From positions 1-64,000 of the forward strand of contig NZ_CP142422.1 of assembly GCF_035974275.1 (NCBI RefSeq): 64,000 nucleotides of DNA. Reading direction: 5' to 3'. Source of the stretch: Chryseobacterium sp. MYb264 (GTDB lineage: Bacteria; Bacteroidota; Bacteroidia; Flavobacteriales; Weeksellaceae). Shown here piece by piece: positions 27,180-35,144 of the stretch. The position numbers and the translations under genes are program-made. Numbering within the stretch: position 1 is the first letter of the stretch; every line of letters starts with the position of its first letter. The notes under the pieces are model-generated. The model saw only the letters and a program-made list of their open reading frames with translations, ran no database searches and had not been told where the DNA came from.

Positions 27180-28253
27180 ATGAAACAAATTTTAAACATA
27201 TTTGCTTTTGCACTTTTATCTTTCATGATTATTTCGTGTGAAAAAGATGAAGATCAGGCAGTTATTCATGAAACAACTCAAGGGAAGATTTCTTCAGATA
27301 AGACATCAATCGTTCTTGATAAAGATAATCCTGGAGATCAGGCTTTAAGCTTAGCTTGGACAAAATCGACATTTGATCTTTCTGTAGTTTACACTCAACA
27401 AGTACAATTTGCCATCAAAGGAAAATCATTCGAAGGGGCAACGAGTATAGATGCAGTGAGTTCTCCAATCAATTATACCAATAAAGAACTAAATGCAATT
27501 GCGTTAGGTCTAGGAGCTGCGCCGGATGTGGCTGTGGAAATTGAAGTAAGATTAAAAACATTAGTAGGACAGGGGGCTTTTTACTCAAATGTACTAACTC
27601 TGAATGTGAAACCTTATTTCTTAGGACCAGTATACAATTTTACAGATTTATATTTAATTGGTAATGCAACAGCTGCAGGATGGACGAATGAGGTTACAAA
27701 TACTAAATTTCTTCCTTTACAAAAGTCAGCTACAGCTGGTGTGTACAGTTATTCAGGATATTTTGCTGAAGGTGAATTTAAAATAATTAAAACTCCAGGA
27801 AGCTGGGATGTTCAATATGGTTTAGGGGCTTCTGCTGGAACTTTAAGTACAGATGGTGGATCAGGAAATATTAATGTGGCTACAGCAGGATATTATAAAC
27901 TGACCATCAATACAACTGCTTTAACGTATTCTTTAGTTCCTATAACGCCTCCTACAAGTGCTTTTACATCTGTTTCTATGATAGGATCTGCATCTGGAGA
28001 TTGGACTACTGATGTTGATTTACAAAAAAACACATTTGATGCGCACATTTGGGTGAAGAAAAATGTAGAGCTTAAAGCTGGAGAGTTTAAGTTTAGAGCC
28101 AACCACGATTGGGGAACCAACTGGGGAACGGCTCAGGAGTTTTTCGGAGTAGGTGATATTGGAGGAGGAAATATTCCTGTAAGTACACAATTCAATTATG
28201 ATGTCTATTTTAATGATATCACAGGAGAATTCTCCTTTATTCCTTTATTCTAA
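27180..28253 (+). CDS. SusE/SusF-type outer-membrane starch-binding lipoprotein
   Basis: The 357-residue lipoprotein (Cys20 in MIISCEKD) has an N-terminal SusE-type Ig-like domain (about 40-140). Two starch-binding modules follow, each opening with a YLIGNATAAGW or SMIGSASGDW-like strand and containing FKIIKTPGSWDVQYG or FKFRANHDWGTNWG. This is the usual layout of SusE/F, which bind starch at the cell surface without being essential for uptake. It follows SusD by 17 bases and ends before a terminator-like hairpin. Confidence 0.9.
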   Translation: MKQILNIFAFALLSFMIISCEKDEDQAVIHETTQGKISSDKTSIVLDKDNPGDQALSLAWTKSTFDLSVVYTQQVQFAIKGKSFEGATSIDAVSSPINYTNKELNAIALGLGAAPDVAVEIEVRLKTLVGQGAFYSNVLTLNVKPYFLGPVYNFTDLYLIGNATAAGWTNEVTNTKFLPLQKSATAGVYSYSGYFAEGEFKIIKTPGSWDVQYGLGASAGTLSTDGGSGNINVATAGYYKLTINTTALTYSLVPITPPTSAFTSVSMIGSASGDWTTDVDLQKNTFDAHIWVKKNVELKAGEFKFRANHDWGTNWGTAQEFFGVGDIGGGNIPVSTQFNYDVYFNDITGEFSFIPLF

Positions 28254-28296
28254 ATCTCTGAAAAAATTAACCTTAATTTAATCTGAACAACATAGC

Positions 28297-28322
28297 AAAG
28301 TGCTGCTTTACAACAGCACTTT
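28297..28322 (+). terminator. Hairpin between SusE/F and GH97
   Basis: AAAGTGCTG and CAGCACTTT form a 9-bp stem followed by TCTTTATTTTT. It may partly separate the binding genes from the enzyme gene or protect the upstream mRNA 3' end. Confidence 0.65.
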
Positions 28323-28354
28323 CTTTATTTTTAAAGTTTATATAAATAGTCATT

Positions 28355-30517
28355 ATGAAGAAAATTACAGTTGGAGCGTTTTTGCTCTCAATGATGTTTG
28401 CGGGTGTTAATGCACAGTCTTTAAAATCGCCGGACGGAAAATTCGAAATGGATTTCCAGTTGAAAGCAGGCGTTCCTTACTACAACCTTAAATACAACGG
28501 TAAAACAGTTGTTGAGGATTCTAAATTGGGATTGAGATTATTTAAAGATACTTCTATAAAATTTGCGTCAGAAATCGCGAAGCCGGAAGATGCGAAATTC
28601 GATCTGAACAGCGGTTTCACTAAAACAGACGAAAAAAGAGATTCTAAAAATGAAACCTGGCAGCCGGTTTTAGGTGAAAAGAAAAACTATATCAACAATT
28701 ACAACGAATTGGCAGTTACGCTGAATCAGGCAACTACTGAAAGAAGTATTGTTGTAAAATTCAGATTGTTCAATGATGGTTTAGGTTTCAGATATGAATT
28801 TCCTCAACAGAAAAATCTGAACTATTTCGTGATCAGAGAAGAAGATTCTGAATTCGATTTCCCTACAGATATGAAATCTTGGTGGATTGTGGCAGATTAC
28901 GATTCTCAGGAGTACCAATATCAGGAAACAAAAGTTTCTGAAATTCCTGCAAGATGGCCAAAAGCAGCAGATGCTAATGCATCTCAAACATTGATCAAAA
29001 ATGCAGTTCAGTCTCCTTTAATGCTTAAAAAAGAAGGAAAAGAGCCTTTATATATCAATGTTGCGGAAGCGGCTGTTTTAGATTACCCGGCCTCTCATCT
29101 TGAAGTAGATGCTACGAATTTTAAGCTTAAAACTCACCTTACTGCCGACAGACAGGGAGCAAAAGGATATATCCAGACACCTTCTGTGACACCTTGGAGA
29201 ACGATTATCGTTGCACCAAAAGCAGAAGATGTAATGGATTCTAAGATGATCTTCAACCTCAACGAGCCTACGAAATATACAGATACTTCTTATATTCACC
29301 CAACAAAATACATGGGCGTTTGGTGGGAAATGATTATCGGAAAATCTCAGTGGGCATACGGTCAGCCGGAATCTAATGTGCGTCTTGGCGTAACCGATTT
29401 CTCTAAATTAACACCTAACGGAAAACACGCTGCCAACAATACAAAAGTTAAGGAATATATCGATTTCGCATCTGAAAACGGTTTCCAGGGATTATTGATT
29501 GAAGGTTGGAATGTGGGTTGGGAAGACTGGTTCGGTCACTCAAAAGAATATGTATTCGATTTTATCACGCCATATCCAGATTTCGACATTAAAATGTTAA
29601 ATGAATATGCGCATTCAAAAGGAATTAAATTAATCATGCACCACGAAACTTCAGGTTCGGCTACGAATTATGAAAGATGGTCTGATAAAGCATTCCAGTT
29701 GATGAATAAATACGGCTATGATGCCGTGAAAACGGGTTATGTTGGAGACATCATTCCACGAGGAGAGCACCATTATTCTCAATGGACGATCAACCATTTC
29801 TACCGAATTGCTGAGAAAGCCAATGAGTATAAAATTATGGTAAATTCTCACGAATCGGTACGTCCGACAGGAGAAAGCCGTACGTATCCAAACTACATCT
29901 CTGCTGAAGCAGCTCGTGGAACGGAATACGAAGCTTTCGGAGGTAACAATCCGGATCACCAGACTATTCTTCCTTTTACAAGATGGATGGGAGGTTCTAT
30001 GGACTATACACCGGGAATTTTCCAGACCAAATTAGATTATTATTTCCCTGGAGACACCCGTTTCGTGAAAACAACGTTGGCTAAGCAGTTGGCTCTTTAT
30101 GTAACGATGTATATGCCACTTCAGATGGCAGCCGATCTTCCTGAAAACTACAAAAAGCATATGGATGCTTTCCAGTTTATTAAAGATGTGGCAGCAGATT
30201 GGGATGATACGAAGATTTTATCTGCAGAACCGGGAGATTATGTGGTAACAGCTAGAAAAGCAAAAGGTACCGATAACTGGTTTGTAGGAGGAATTACTGA
30301 TGAAAATAAACGTGAGTACACGGTAGATTTCTCTTTCCTGGATAAAGGGCAGAAGTATGAAGCAACAATCTATGAAGATGGAAAAGATGCAGATTACATC
30401 AACAATCCTCAAAGCTATAATATCTATAAAAAGCAGATTACGAGCAAATCTAAGATCAACTTTAAAATGGTAAGAAGTGGAGGGTTTGCGATAACGATTA
30501 AGAAAATTAATAAGTAA
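28355..30517 (+). CDS. Glycoside hydrolase family 97 alpha-glucosidase (SusB-like)
   Basis: SusB-type enzymes hydrolyse alpha-glucosidic bonds of maltodextrins in the periplasm. The 720 residues have a signal peptide (ends GVNAQ, about residue 21), a beta-sandwich N-terminal domain (about 25-290), the catalytic barrel and a C-terminal sheet. Family segments include MGVWWEMIIGKSQWAYG, LIEGWNVGWEDWFG, MHHETSGSATNYERW, VKTGYVGDIIPRGEHHYSQ and VNSHESVRPTGESRTYPN, which supply the catalytic glutamates of the inverting SusB type. It follows SusE/F and completes a Sus-like operon. Confidence 0.93.
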   Translation: MKKITVGAFLLSMMFAGVNAQSLKSPDGKFEMDFQLKAGVPYYNLKYNGKTVVEDSKLGLRLFKDTSIKFASEIAKPEDAKFDLNSGFTKTDEKRDSKNETWQPVLGEKKNYINNYNELAVTLNQATTERSIVVKFRLFNDGLGFRYEFPQQKNLNYFVIREEDSEFDFPTDMKSWWIVADYDSQEYQYQETKVSEIPARWPKAADANASQTLIKNAVQSPLMLKKEGKEPLYINVAEAAVLDYPASHLEVDATNFKLKTHLTADRQGAKGYIQTPSVTPWRTIIVAPKAEDVMDSKMIFNLNEPTKYTDTSYIHPTKYMGVWWEMIIGKSQWAYGQPESNVRLGVTDFSKLTPNGKHAANNTKVKEYIDFASENGFQGLLIEGWNVGWEDWFGHSKEYVFDFITPYPDFDIKMLNEYAHSKGIKLIMHHETSGSATNYERWSDKAFQLMNKYGYDAVKTGYVGDIIPRGEHHYSQWTINHFYRIAEKANEYKIMVNSHESVRPTGESRTYPNYISAEAARGTEYEAFGGNNPDHQTILPFTRWMGGSMDYTPGIFQTKLDYYFPGDTRFVKTTLAKQLALYVTMYMPLQMAADLPENYKKHMDAFQFIKDVAADWDDTKILSAEPGDYVVTARKAKGTDNWFVGGITDENKREYTVDFSFLDKGQKYEATIYEDGKDADYINNPQSYNIYKKQITSKSKINFKMVRSGGFAITIKKINK

Positions 30518-30558
30518 ATTTTTAATTAAGAATGTTTTTTCTTGTGAATTTATTTATC

Positions 30559-30566
30559 TATATTTG
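30559..30566 (+). promoter_or_regulatory. -7 element TATATTTG of the RiPP cluster
   Basis: TATATTTG matches TAnnTTTG and lies 39 bases before the precursor ATG. A TTG at 30542-30544 could be part of the -33 box, with spacing slightly short. No terminator was recognised between the GH97 stop and this site. Confidence 0.6.
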
Positions 30567-30605
30567 GTGAGATAAGTAGATTGATAACCCATTTAACTCA
30601 TCTTT

Positions 30606-30860
30606 ATGAAAAAGAAATTCAAAATCACAAGCAATCTTGAGCAAAAAGAAATTCTTAAGAAATCAATTCAAAATTCTGAAAATGAAAATGTAGATCTTTA
30701 CAAGTCTATTTTCGGGGGAATCAATAATTTAGGCATTACTCCAGGAATAGGTGGTGGTGGCGGAGTTATCATTGCGCCTCCGGGAGATAGTTGCGATGTA
30801 GTATCTATTTCAGGTGCATCTGCTGCATATGATAGACATGAAACATTTTTAAGAGCTTAA
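30606..30860 (+). CDS. RiPP precursor peptide of a radical SAM/SPASM cyclophane-type cluster
   Basis: The 84-residue peptide has a charged helical leader (1-36, LEQKEILKKSIQNSENENVD), a Gly-rich hinge (PGIGGGGGVIIAPPG, 46-60) and a short C-terminal core (DSCDVVSISGAS, then AAYDRHETFLRA). The last residues hold three consecutive triplets that start with an aromatic residue: Y75-D-R, H78-E-T and F81-L-R. Ring closure from an aromatic side chain to the third residue of such a triplet is the known activity of triceptide maturases. It has its own promoter and is separated from the maturase gene by a hairpin. There is no Sec signal. The family is not known to me; the precursor call rests on context and layout. 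Confidence 0.82.
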   Translation: MKKKFKITSNLEQKEILKKSIQNSENENVDLYKSIFGGINNLGITPGIGGGGGVIIAPPGDSCDVVSISGASAAYDRHETFLRA

Positions 30861-30882
30861 TTTGCTGATTTTTTAAAACTTT

Positions 30883-30912
30883 AGTTCTTCGCTAGTTAAA
30901 TAGCGAAGAACT
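30883..30912 (+). terminator. Perfect 12-bp hairpin between precursor and maturase genes
   Basis: AGTTCTTCGCTA and TAGCGAAGAACT form a perfect stem with loop GTTAAA, followed by TTATTTATT. A leaky terminator here would give more precursor than enzyme, as is common in RiPP operons. It could also simply stabilise the precursor mRNA. Confidence 0.75.
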
Positions 30913-30930
30913 TTATTTATTGATAGAGAT

Positions 30931-32172
30931 ATGGTTACTTCATTTGTTCTGAAGGTTGCAAGCAGATGCAACCTCAACTGTTCGTATTGTTACATGTATA
31001 ATTTAGGGGATAAGACTTATCTGAAACAGCCTAAATTCATGTCAATGGATACAATGACAATATTCGCAGAAAAACTATCACGTTACAGTGATGAACATGG
31101 CCTGAAATCCTTCCAGATTGTTTTTCACGGTGGTGAGCCCTTATTATATCCAAAAGAATTTTACAGGGAAAGCATAAAAATATTCAGAAAAAAACTCAAT
31201 GATTCTTATTTTGACTTTGTTCTTCAAACTAACGGCGTAGGCCTGGATGAAGATTGGTACAGTCTTTTTAATGAATTAAATATTCGAGTGGGAGTGAGCA
31301 TAGACGGCCCCAAAGAATACCACGATAAATACCGCGTTTTTCATAACGGGAAGGGATCTTATGATGAAGTCCGGACTGCCATACAGCTCGGCTTGGATAA
31401 AGGAATGCATGGTGTACTATCCGTTGCCAACCTTAATATCAGCCCGCAGGAACTCTATCAGGAATTTAAAGATCTCAACGTTCTAAGTTTTAATCTTCTA
31501 CTGCCTGACGGACATTTCGACAAATTGCCCGATGGTATTATCAAGGAAAAAGTTAATACCAATGATTATACACCGTATGCCGATTGGCTGATCGAACTCT
31601 TTGCCATCTGGAAAAATGATCCAGACCGCCCAAATATGAGATTCTTTAAAACATTGATCCAGCTTATCGCAGGTGAAGAGGTCGGAGATCAAGCGCTCGG
31701 ACTCAGAAAAAACGGGGTAGCTATCCTGGAGACCAACGGAAATCTGGAAGTGGCAGATTCTATAAGAGCATGCTACGAAGGAATCACCAGAAATGATATT
31801 AACATCCATACCCACGAAATAGATTCTGTACTGGAAGATCCCTTATTTGACATCTACCTCAATTCTCACCAGATGGTTAACGAAAAATGCCTTAACTGCC
31901 CAATCTACGAAATATGTGGCGGTGGCTTCCTTCTCAACAGGTATTCGAACGAAAATGGATTTGATAATCCTACAATCTATTGTCACGATATGATAAAACT
32001 GGTAAGTTATATCCAGAATGATTTGATAAACAGTCTGTCTGATGAAGTTTGTAAAGAAATGGATCTTACAAGAGTTTCATATCATGAAATTGTTGAAGAA
32101 CTCGAAAATAAAGGAGCTGTTTCTATTCAGAAAGACATTAAAGATAAACTATTAGCCTACAGTTTAGCATGA
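30931..32172 (+). CDS. Radical SAM/SPASM peptide maturase, cyclophane-forming (FxsB-like)
   Basis: The 413-residue iron-sulfur enzyme makes a 5'-deoxyadenosyl radical to modify the precursor. The radical SAM cluster motif is C13-NLN-C17-SY-C20, inside FVLKVASRCNLNCSYCYMYN. This opening closely resembles the FxsB-type cyclophane maturases (VLKVxSRCNLxCxYCYxY). The SAM-contact motif GGEP is at 67-70. The SPASM domain supplies auxiliary cluster ligands C281, C320, C323, C329 and C351 (CLNCPIYEICGGG). Its stop overlaps the next start (ATGA), so the two are translationally coupled. Codons use C and G more than in the Sus genes. Confidence 0.93.
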   Translation: MVTSFVLKVASRCNLNCSYCYMYNLGDKTYLKQPKFMSMDTMTIFAEKLSRYSDEHGLKSFQIVFHGGEPLLYPKEFYRESIKIFRKKLNDSYFDFVLQTNGVGLDEDWYSLFNELNIRVGVSIDGPKEYHDKYRVFHNGKGSYDEVRTAIQLGLDKGMHGVLSVANLNISPQELYQEFKDLNVLSFNLLLPDGHFDKLPDGIIKEKVNTNDYTPYADWLIELFAIWKNDPDRPNMRFFKTLIQLIAGEEVGDQALGLRKNGVAILETNGNLEVADSIRACYEGITRNDINIHTHEIDSVLEDPLFDIYLNSHQMVNEKCLNCPIYEICGGGFLLNRYSNENGFDNPTIYCHDMIKLVSYIQNDLINSLSDEVCKEMDLTRVSYHEIVEELENKGAVSIQKDIKDKLLAYSLA

Positions 32173-32999
32173 GTTTAAGAAAAGGAATTAAAGTATATCA
32201 TCGCGATATTCAGGACATCAAAGATCAGATCAGTATCAATTCGGGAGTAAGTTCTGTTAAAAATACAAATGCTGAAATCGAATATTACAACAATGCTTAT
32301 CTGCCTAATATGGATTGGCGCAGTCTTACAGATTCTGAATATAGGAAGATTTCTACAGCTGATGTCGACAGTAAAATATTTAATACGCTAGGTGTTGGTG
32401 TCATTCCGGAAGAGTTACAGGATTTATTTAAAAAATTAGATCTCAATGAGTGTGAATCTCTTTTTGATGTTCCGAAGAAATTTCAGGAAAATGAAACACT
32501 CACTAAACAGATTAATGAGTTAACAAATGTTTTTCTGGATGAGAAATCTTTACAAAGAAATTATAAGTTTCACCGGATTGCCAGGTCTCTTCCCGATATG
32601 CAGAGCACAACCTTCCATCATTTGGGTCATAATACCTTTAAGTATACAGGTCTGCACATTGATAAAAGCAGTTTTTTTACCCCTCATACTGCCTATAAGT
32701 CTGGAAACAGGATTTCGATCAATATCAGTAAAGAATCCAGATATCTGTATTTCGTTAACTTAACGCTTAGGCAGATTTATGGTGAGGTGCAGAAAAAATA
32801 TTCTGAGAAAATAACGTCTGACAATATTGTTGAACAGTTTTTTAATCACTATCCCGGATACCCCGTTCTGAGACTGGAAATAAAACCTTACCAATACTAT
32901 ATTGCTCCTACAGATAATTTTATCCATGATGGTACCACGCTCGGAAATAAAGACTTTGATGTCACCATGGTCTACGTAGGAATATTTGACAAATACTGA
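32169..32999 (+). CDS. Putative non-heme Fe(II)/2OG-type oxygenase, RiPP-associated, paralogue 1
   Basis: The 276-residue protein is a paralogue of the next gene product. Both start with a K-x-GIK-x-Y segment and INSGV. Both share H-x-D-x-S (H163, D165), a second His (H173), GNRI (R181), ESRYL (R191) and APTDN-x-x-HDG-x-TLG (H253). The H-x-D...H spacing fits the facial triad of Fe(II)/2-oxoglutarate oxygenases. The Arg that usually follows the last His and binds 2-oxoglutarate is not obvious, so the co-substrate is uncertain. Cyclophane RiPP clusters with such oxygenases are known. The gene overlaps the maturase by four bases. Confidence 0.72.
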   Translation: MSLRKGIKVYHRDIQDIKDQISINSGVSSVKNTNAEIEYYNNAYLPNMDWRSLTDSEYRKISTADVDSKIFNTLGVGVIPEELQDLFKKLDLNECESLFDVPKKFQENETLTKQINELTNVFLDEKSLQRNYKFHRIARSLPDMQSTTFHHLGHNTFKYTGLHIDKSSFFTPHTAYKSGNRISINISKESRYLYFVNLTLRQIYGEVQKKYSEKITSDNIVEQFFNHYPGYPVLRLEIKPYQYYIAPTDNFIHDGTTLGNKDFDVTMVYVGIFDKY

Positions 33000-33004
33000 A
33001 TCTC

Positions 33005-33880
33005 ATGAAAAAACTAAAATCCGGAATTAAAATATATTCAGATCATAATGGCGGAACTCTTCAGATCAATTCAGGAGTTATTCATCATACCCAACAGATG
33101 CCCAACGAATTTATTTTCAGAGGTGAAAAGTTTTTACAGCAGTACGAGCCTGAAGCCCATCTGCCAAAACGAGACTGGCGTACACTCAATCCGCAGGAAT
33201 ATAAAATCATCAACGGAGATCATAAAAACAAGAAAGATTACAATTCTGTATTTACAGGGGAACTGCCTGAAAATATCCGTCGCCTTTTTAATGAGCTGGA
33301 TCTTGGAACAGCAACTTCTGAAGAAGAAGTGTTTGATAAATTCAGGCAGAATAAGGAAATGGTAGACGAGATTAATATCAGTGTCAATGAGTTTTTACAG
33401 CATATTTCACTCGCTCCATTCAGGTTTATGAGTCTTGCTACCAACTTTGCCAATAGCGAAATCGTATCCTTGGACAGAAGAAAATTGTCTGAAGGACAAT
33501 CTATTGCCGATCTTCAATTTATAGGAGTTCATAAAGATAGTTCAAAAGATATGACCCTGCACACCGCCCATAGATTTGGGAACAGAATAACATTTAATTT
33601 AGGAAAAGAATCACGTTATTTACTGGTCATGAATCTTTCGATGCGGCAAGCCTATAATATGATAAGAAAAGAAATAGATCTGAAAGAAAATGAGGTGACT
33701 AACAAAAACATAACCTCATATTTCCTGAAGCTTTTTCCGGATTATCCTATGCTGAAGATAGAGCATAAACCTCATCATTTTTATATTGCGCCAACCGATA
33801 ACTGCTTCCATGACGGATCAACTCTTGGAAGCCGATCCCTGGATATTGTCATGATTTATCTCGGTAAGTTTCTCATTTAA
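33005..33880 (+). CDS. Putative non-heme Fe(II)/2OG-type oxygenase, RiPP-associated, paralogue 2
   Basis: The 291-residue paralogue keeps the same candidate metal ligands: H176 and D178 (VHKDSS), H186 (LHTAH), R194 (GNRITFN), R204 (ESRYL) and H269 (CFHDGSTLG). Identity with paralogue 1 is highest over the last 120 residues, and the N-terminal 150 have diverged. The start lies 5 bases after the previous stop. Two retained copies with intact motifs suggest two separate oxidation sites or a heterodimer. No transmembrane segment is present, so it acts in the cytoplasm before export. Confidence 0.72.
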   Translation: MKKLKSGIKIYSDHNGGTLQINSGVIHHTQQMPNEFIFRGEKFLQQYEPEAHLPKRDWRTLNPQEYKIINGDHKNKKDYNSVFTGELPENIRRLFNELDLGTATSEEEVFDKFRQNKEMVDEINISVNEFLQHISLAPFRFMSLATNFANSEIVSLDRRKLSEGQSIADLQFIGVHKDSSKDMTLHTAHRFGNRITFNLGKESRYLLVMNLSMRQAYNMIRKEIDLKENEVTNKNITSYFLKLFPDYPMLKIEHKPHHFYIAPTDNCFHDGSTLGSRSLDIVMIYLGKFLI

Positions 33881-33892
33881 TATTATTTTCCT

Positions 33893-35050
33893 ATGAAATA
33901 CACTTTCACGTTTTTATTTTTAACTATATGCTACCTCCAGATTATGGCTCAACAAAAGCTGCCTGTGGTAAAGGCTAATTCGTCTAAAGCAATCTTTCTT
34001 GAAGAAGATAATGGTCTGAAAACAGACTGGAATATTGATCCGTCTATAAAACCGGATATTTATACAGTTTCCAAAATAAGTAAAGGGTCTAAAACGGTAA
34101 AGATAAAAACAGATATTGATTCCATTAGAATTACCGTGAAAAAAGGAGAGAAAAAAGATTTTATTATTCTTCTCAAGGATAAAGATTCATGTCTAACAAG
34201 AATCGAAAGTGCTGTCCCTAAAGATTTCAGTACTGTACGTCCTGCTTTTCATGACAGTATTCGTCTAGCGATCAATGAGCAGAATACCATGTTTGTAAAA
34301 ACACTCCTAAATAAAACAGATTCTCTTGTTCTTAATTTTGATACTGGAAGCAACAATCTCTCCCTGACAACGGAAACACTGAAGGATAAAATTAAAGAAC
34401 AACTGAAAGGAAGAGTGAATGTTTTATCCATAGGAAACAGAAAATATGATGGCTTCAGAATTTATCAGGTTGAGCTATCCGGACACGGAACTGACGGAAG
34501 ATTCGGCTGGGACCTGTTTGACGGAATGGTAGTAGAGTTGAACTATGACCAAGGAATAATGGTCGTGCACTCAGAATTACCAGCGTCTGTAAAAAAAGAT
34601 AAGGCCTATCAACCATTGAATATCATCTATTTTGACAAACTTTTTTTCGTTGAAACGACTATAAAACAGGGAACAAAAACTCTGAAAGATTGGTTTTTGT
34701 TTGATACCGGATATCAGAGAACTGTCATGCTGGATGGTCCTCTGCTGAAGGAACAGCAATTTCCGACCGATCAGATGAAAATAATAAAAAAAGTCATTAT
34801 GAAAGGTGGTCAGGGAAATGAAATTCCGGTTATTACTGCCAATCTGGAATCTCTTAGTCTGGGGAAGTATCAGCTTAAAAATATTCCTTCTCAGCTTCTT
34901 TCCGAGAGCAGACCAATCATTGATAAAAAGATGAATATTTTAGGTAATGAAATTTTGAAAAGATTTAATGTCTTTCTGGATTTTCAGAATAATATAGTCT
35001 ATATAAAACCTAATAAACTCTTCAATGATGAGTATGTTGAAAAAAAGTAA
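33893..35050 (+). CDS. Secreted retropepsin/pepsin-like aspartic protease of the RiPP cluster
   Basis: The 385-residue protein has a signal peptide (MKYTFTFLFLTICYLQIMAQ) and two aspartic protease motifs: VLNFDTGSNNLSL (D150-T-G) and WFLFDTGYQRTVML (D271-T-G). Each is followed by a hydrophobic strand, so one chain may supply both catalytic aspartates. The N-terminal 120 residues look like a beta propiece. It starts 12 bases after the second oxygenase and is followed by a terminator, so it is the last cluster gene. Leader removal outside the cytoplasm is the simplest role, but this is inference. Confidence 0.82.
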   Translation: MKYTFTFLFLTICYLQIMAQQKLPVVKANSSKAIFLEEDNGLKTDWNIDPSIKPDIYTVSKISKGSKTVKIKTDIDSIRITVKKGEKKDFIILLKDKDSCLTRIESAVPKDFSTVRPAFHDSIRLAINEQNTMFVKTLLNKTDSLVLNFDTGSNNLSLTTETLKDKIKEQLKGRVNVLSIGNRKYDGFRIYQVELSGHGTDGRFGWDLFDGMVVELNYDQGIMVVHSELPASVKKDKAYQPLNIIYFDKLFFVETTIKQGTKTLKDWFLFDTGYQRTVMLDGPLLKEQQFPTDQMKIIKKVIMKGGQGNEIPVITANLESLSLGKYQLKNIPSQLLSESRPIIDKKMNILGNEILKRFNVFLDFQNNIVYIKPNKLFNDEYVEKK

Positions 35051-35084
35051 GACTGACTGTAAAATAAATATTTCTTAACTTTAG

Positions 35085-35117
35085 AATCCTTAAAGACAGA
35101 AACTTTAAGGATTTTTT
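35085..35117 (+). terminator. Terminator of the RiPP cluster
   Basis: AATCCTTAAAG and CTTTAAGGATT make a perfect 11-bp stem with a 7-base loop and a T-run. It marks the 3' end of the operon. Confidence 0.88.
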
Positions 35118-35144
35118 ATTTTTAAAACAATTTTACTTTACCTA

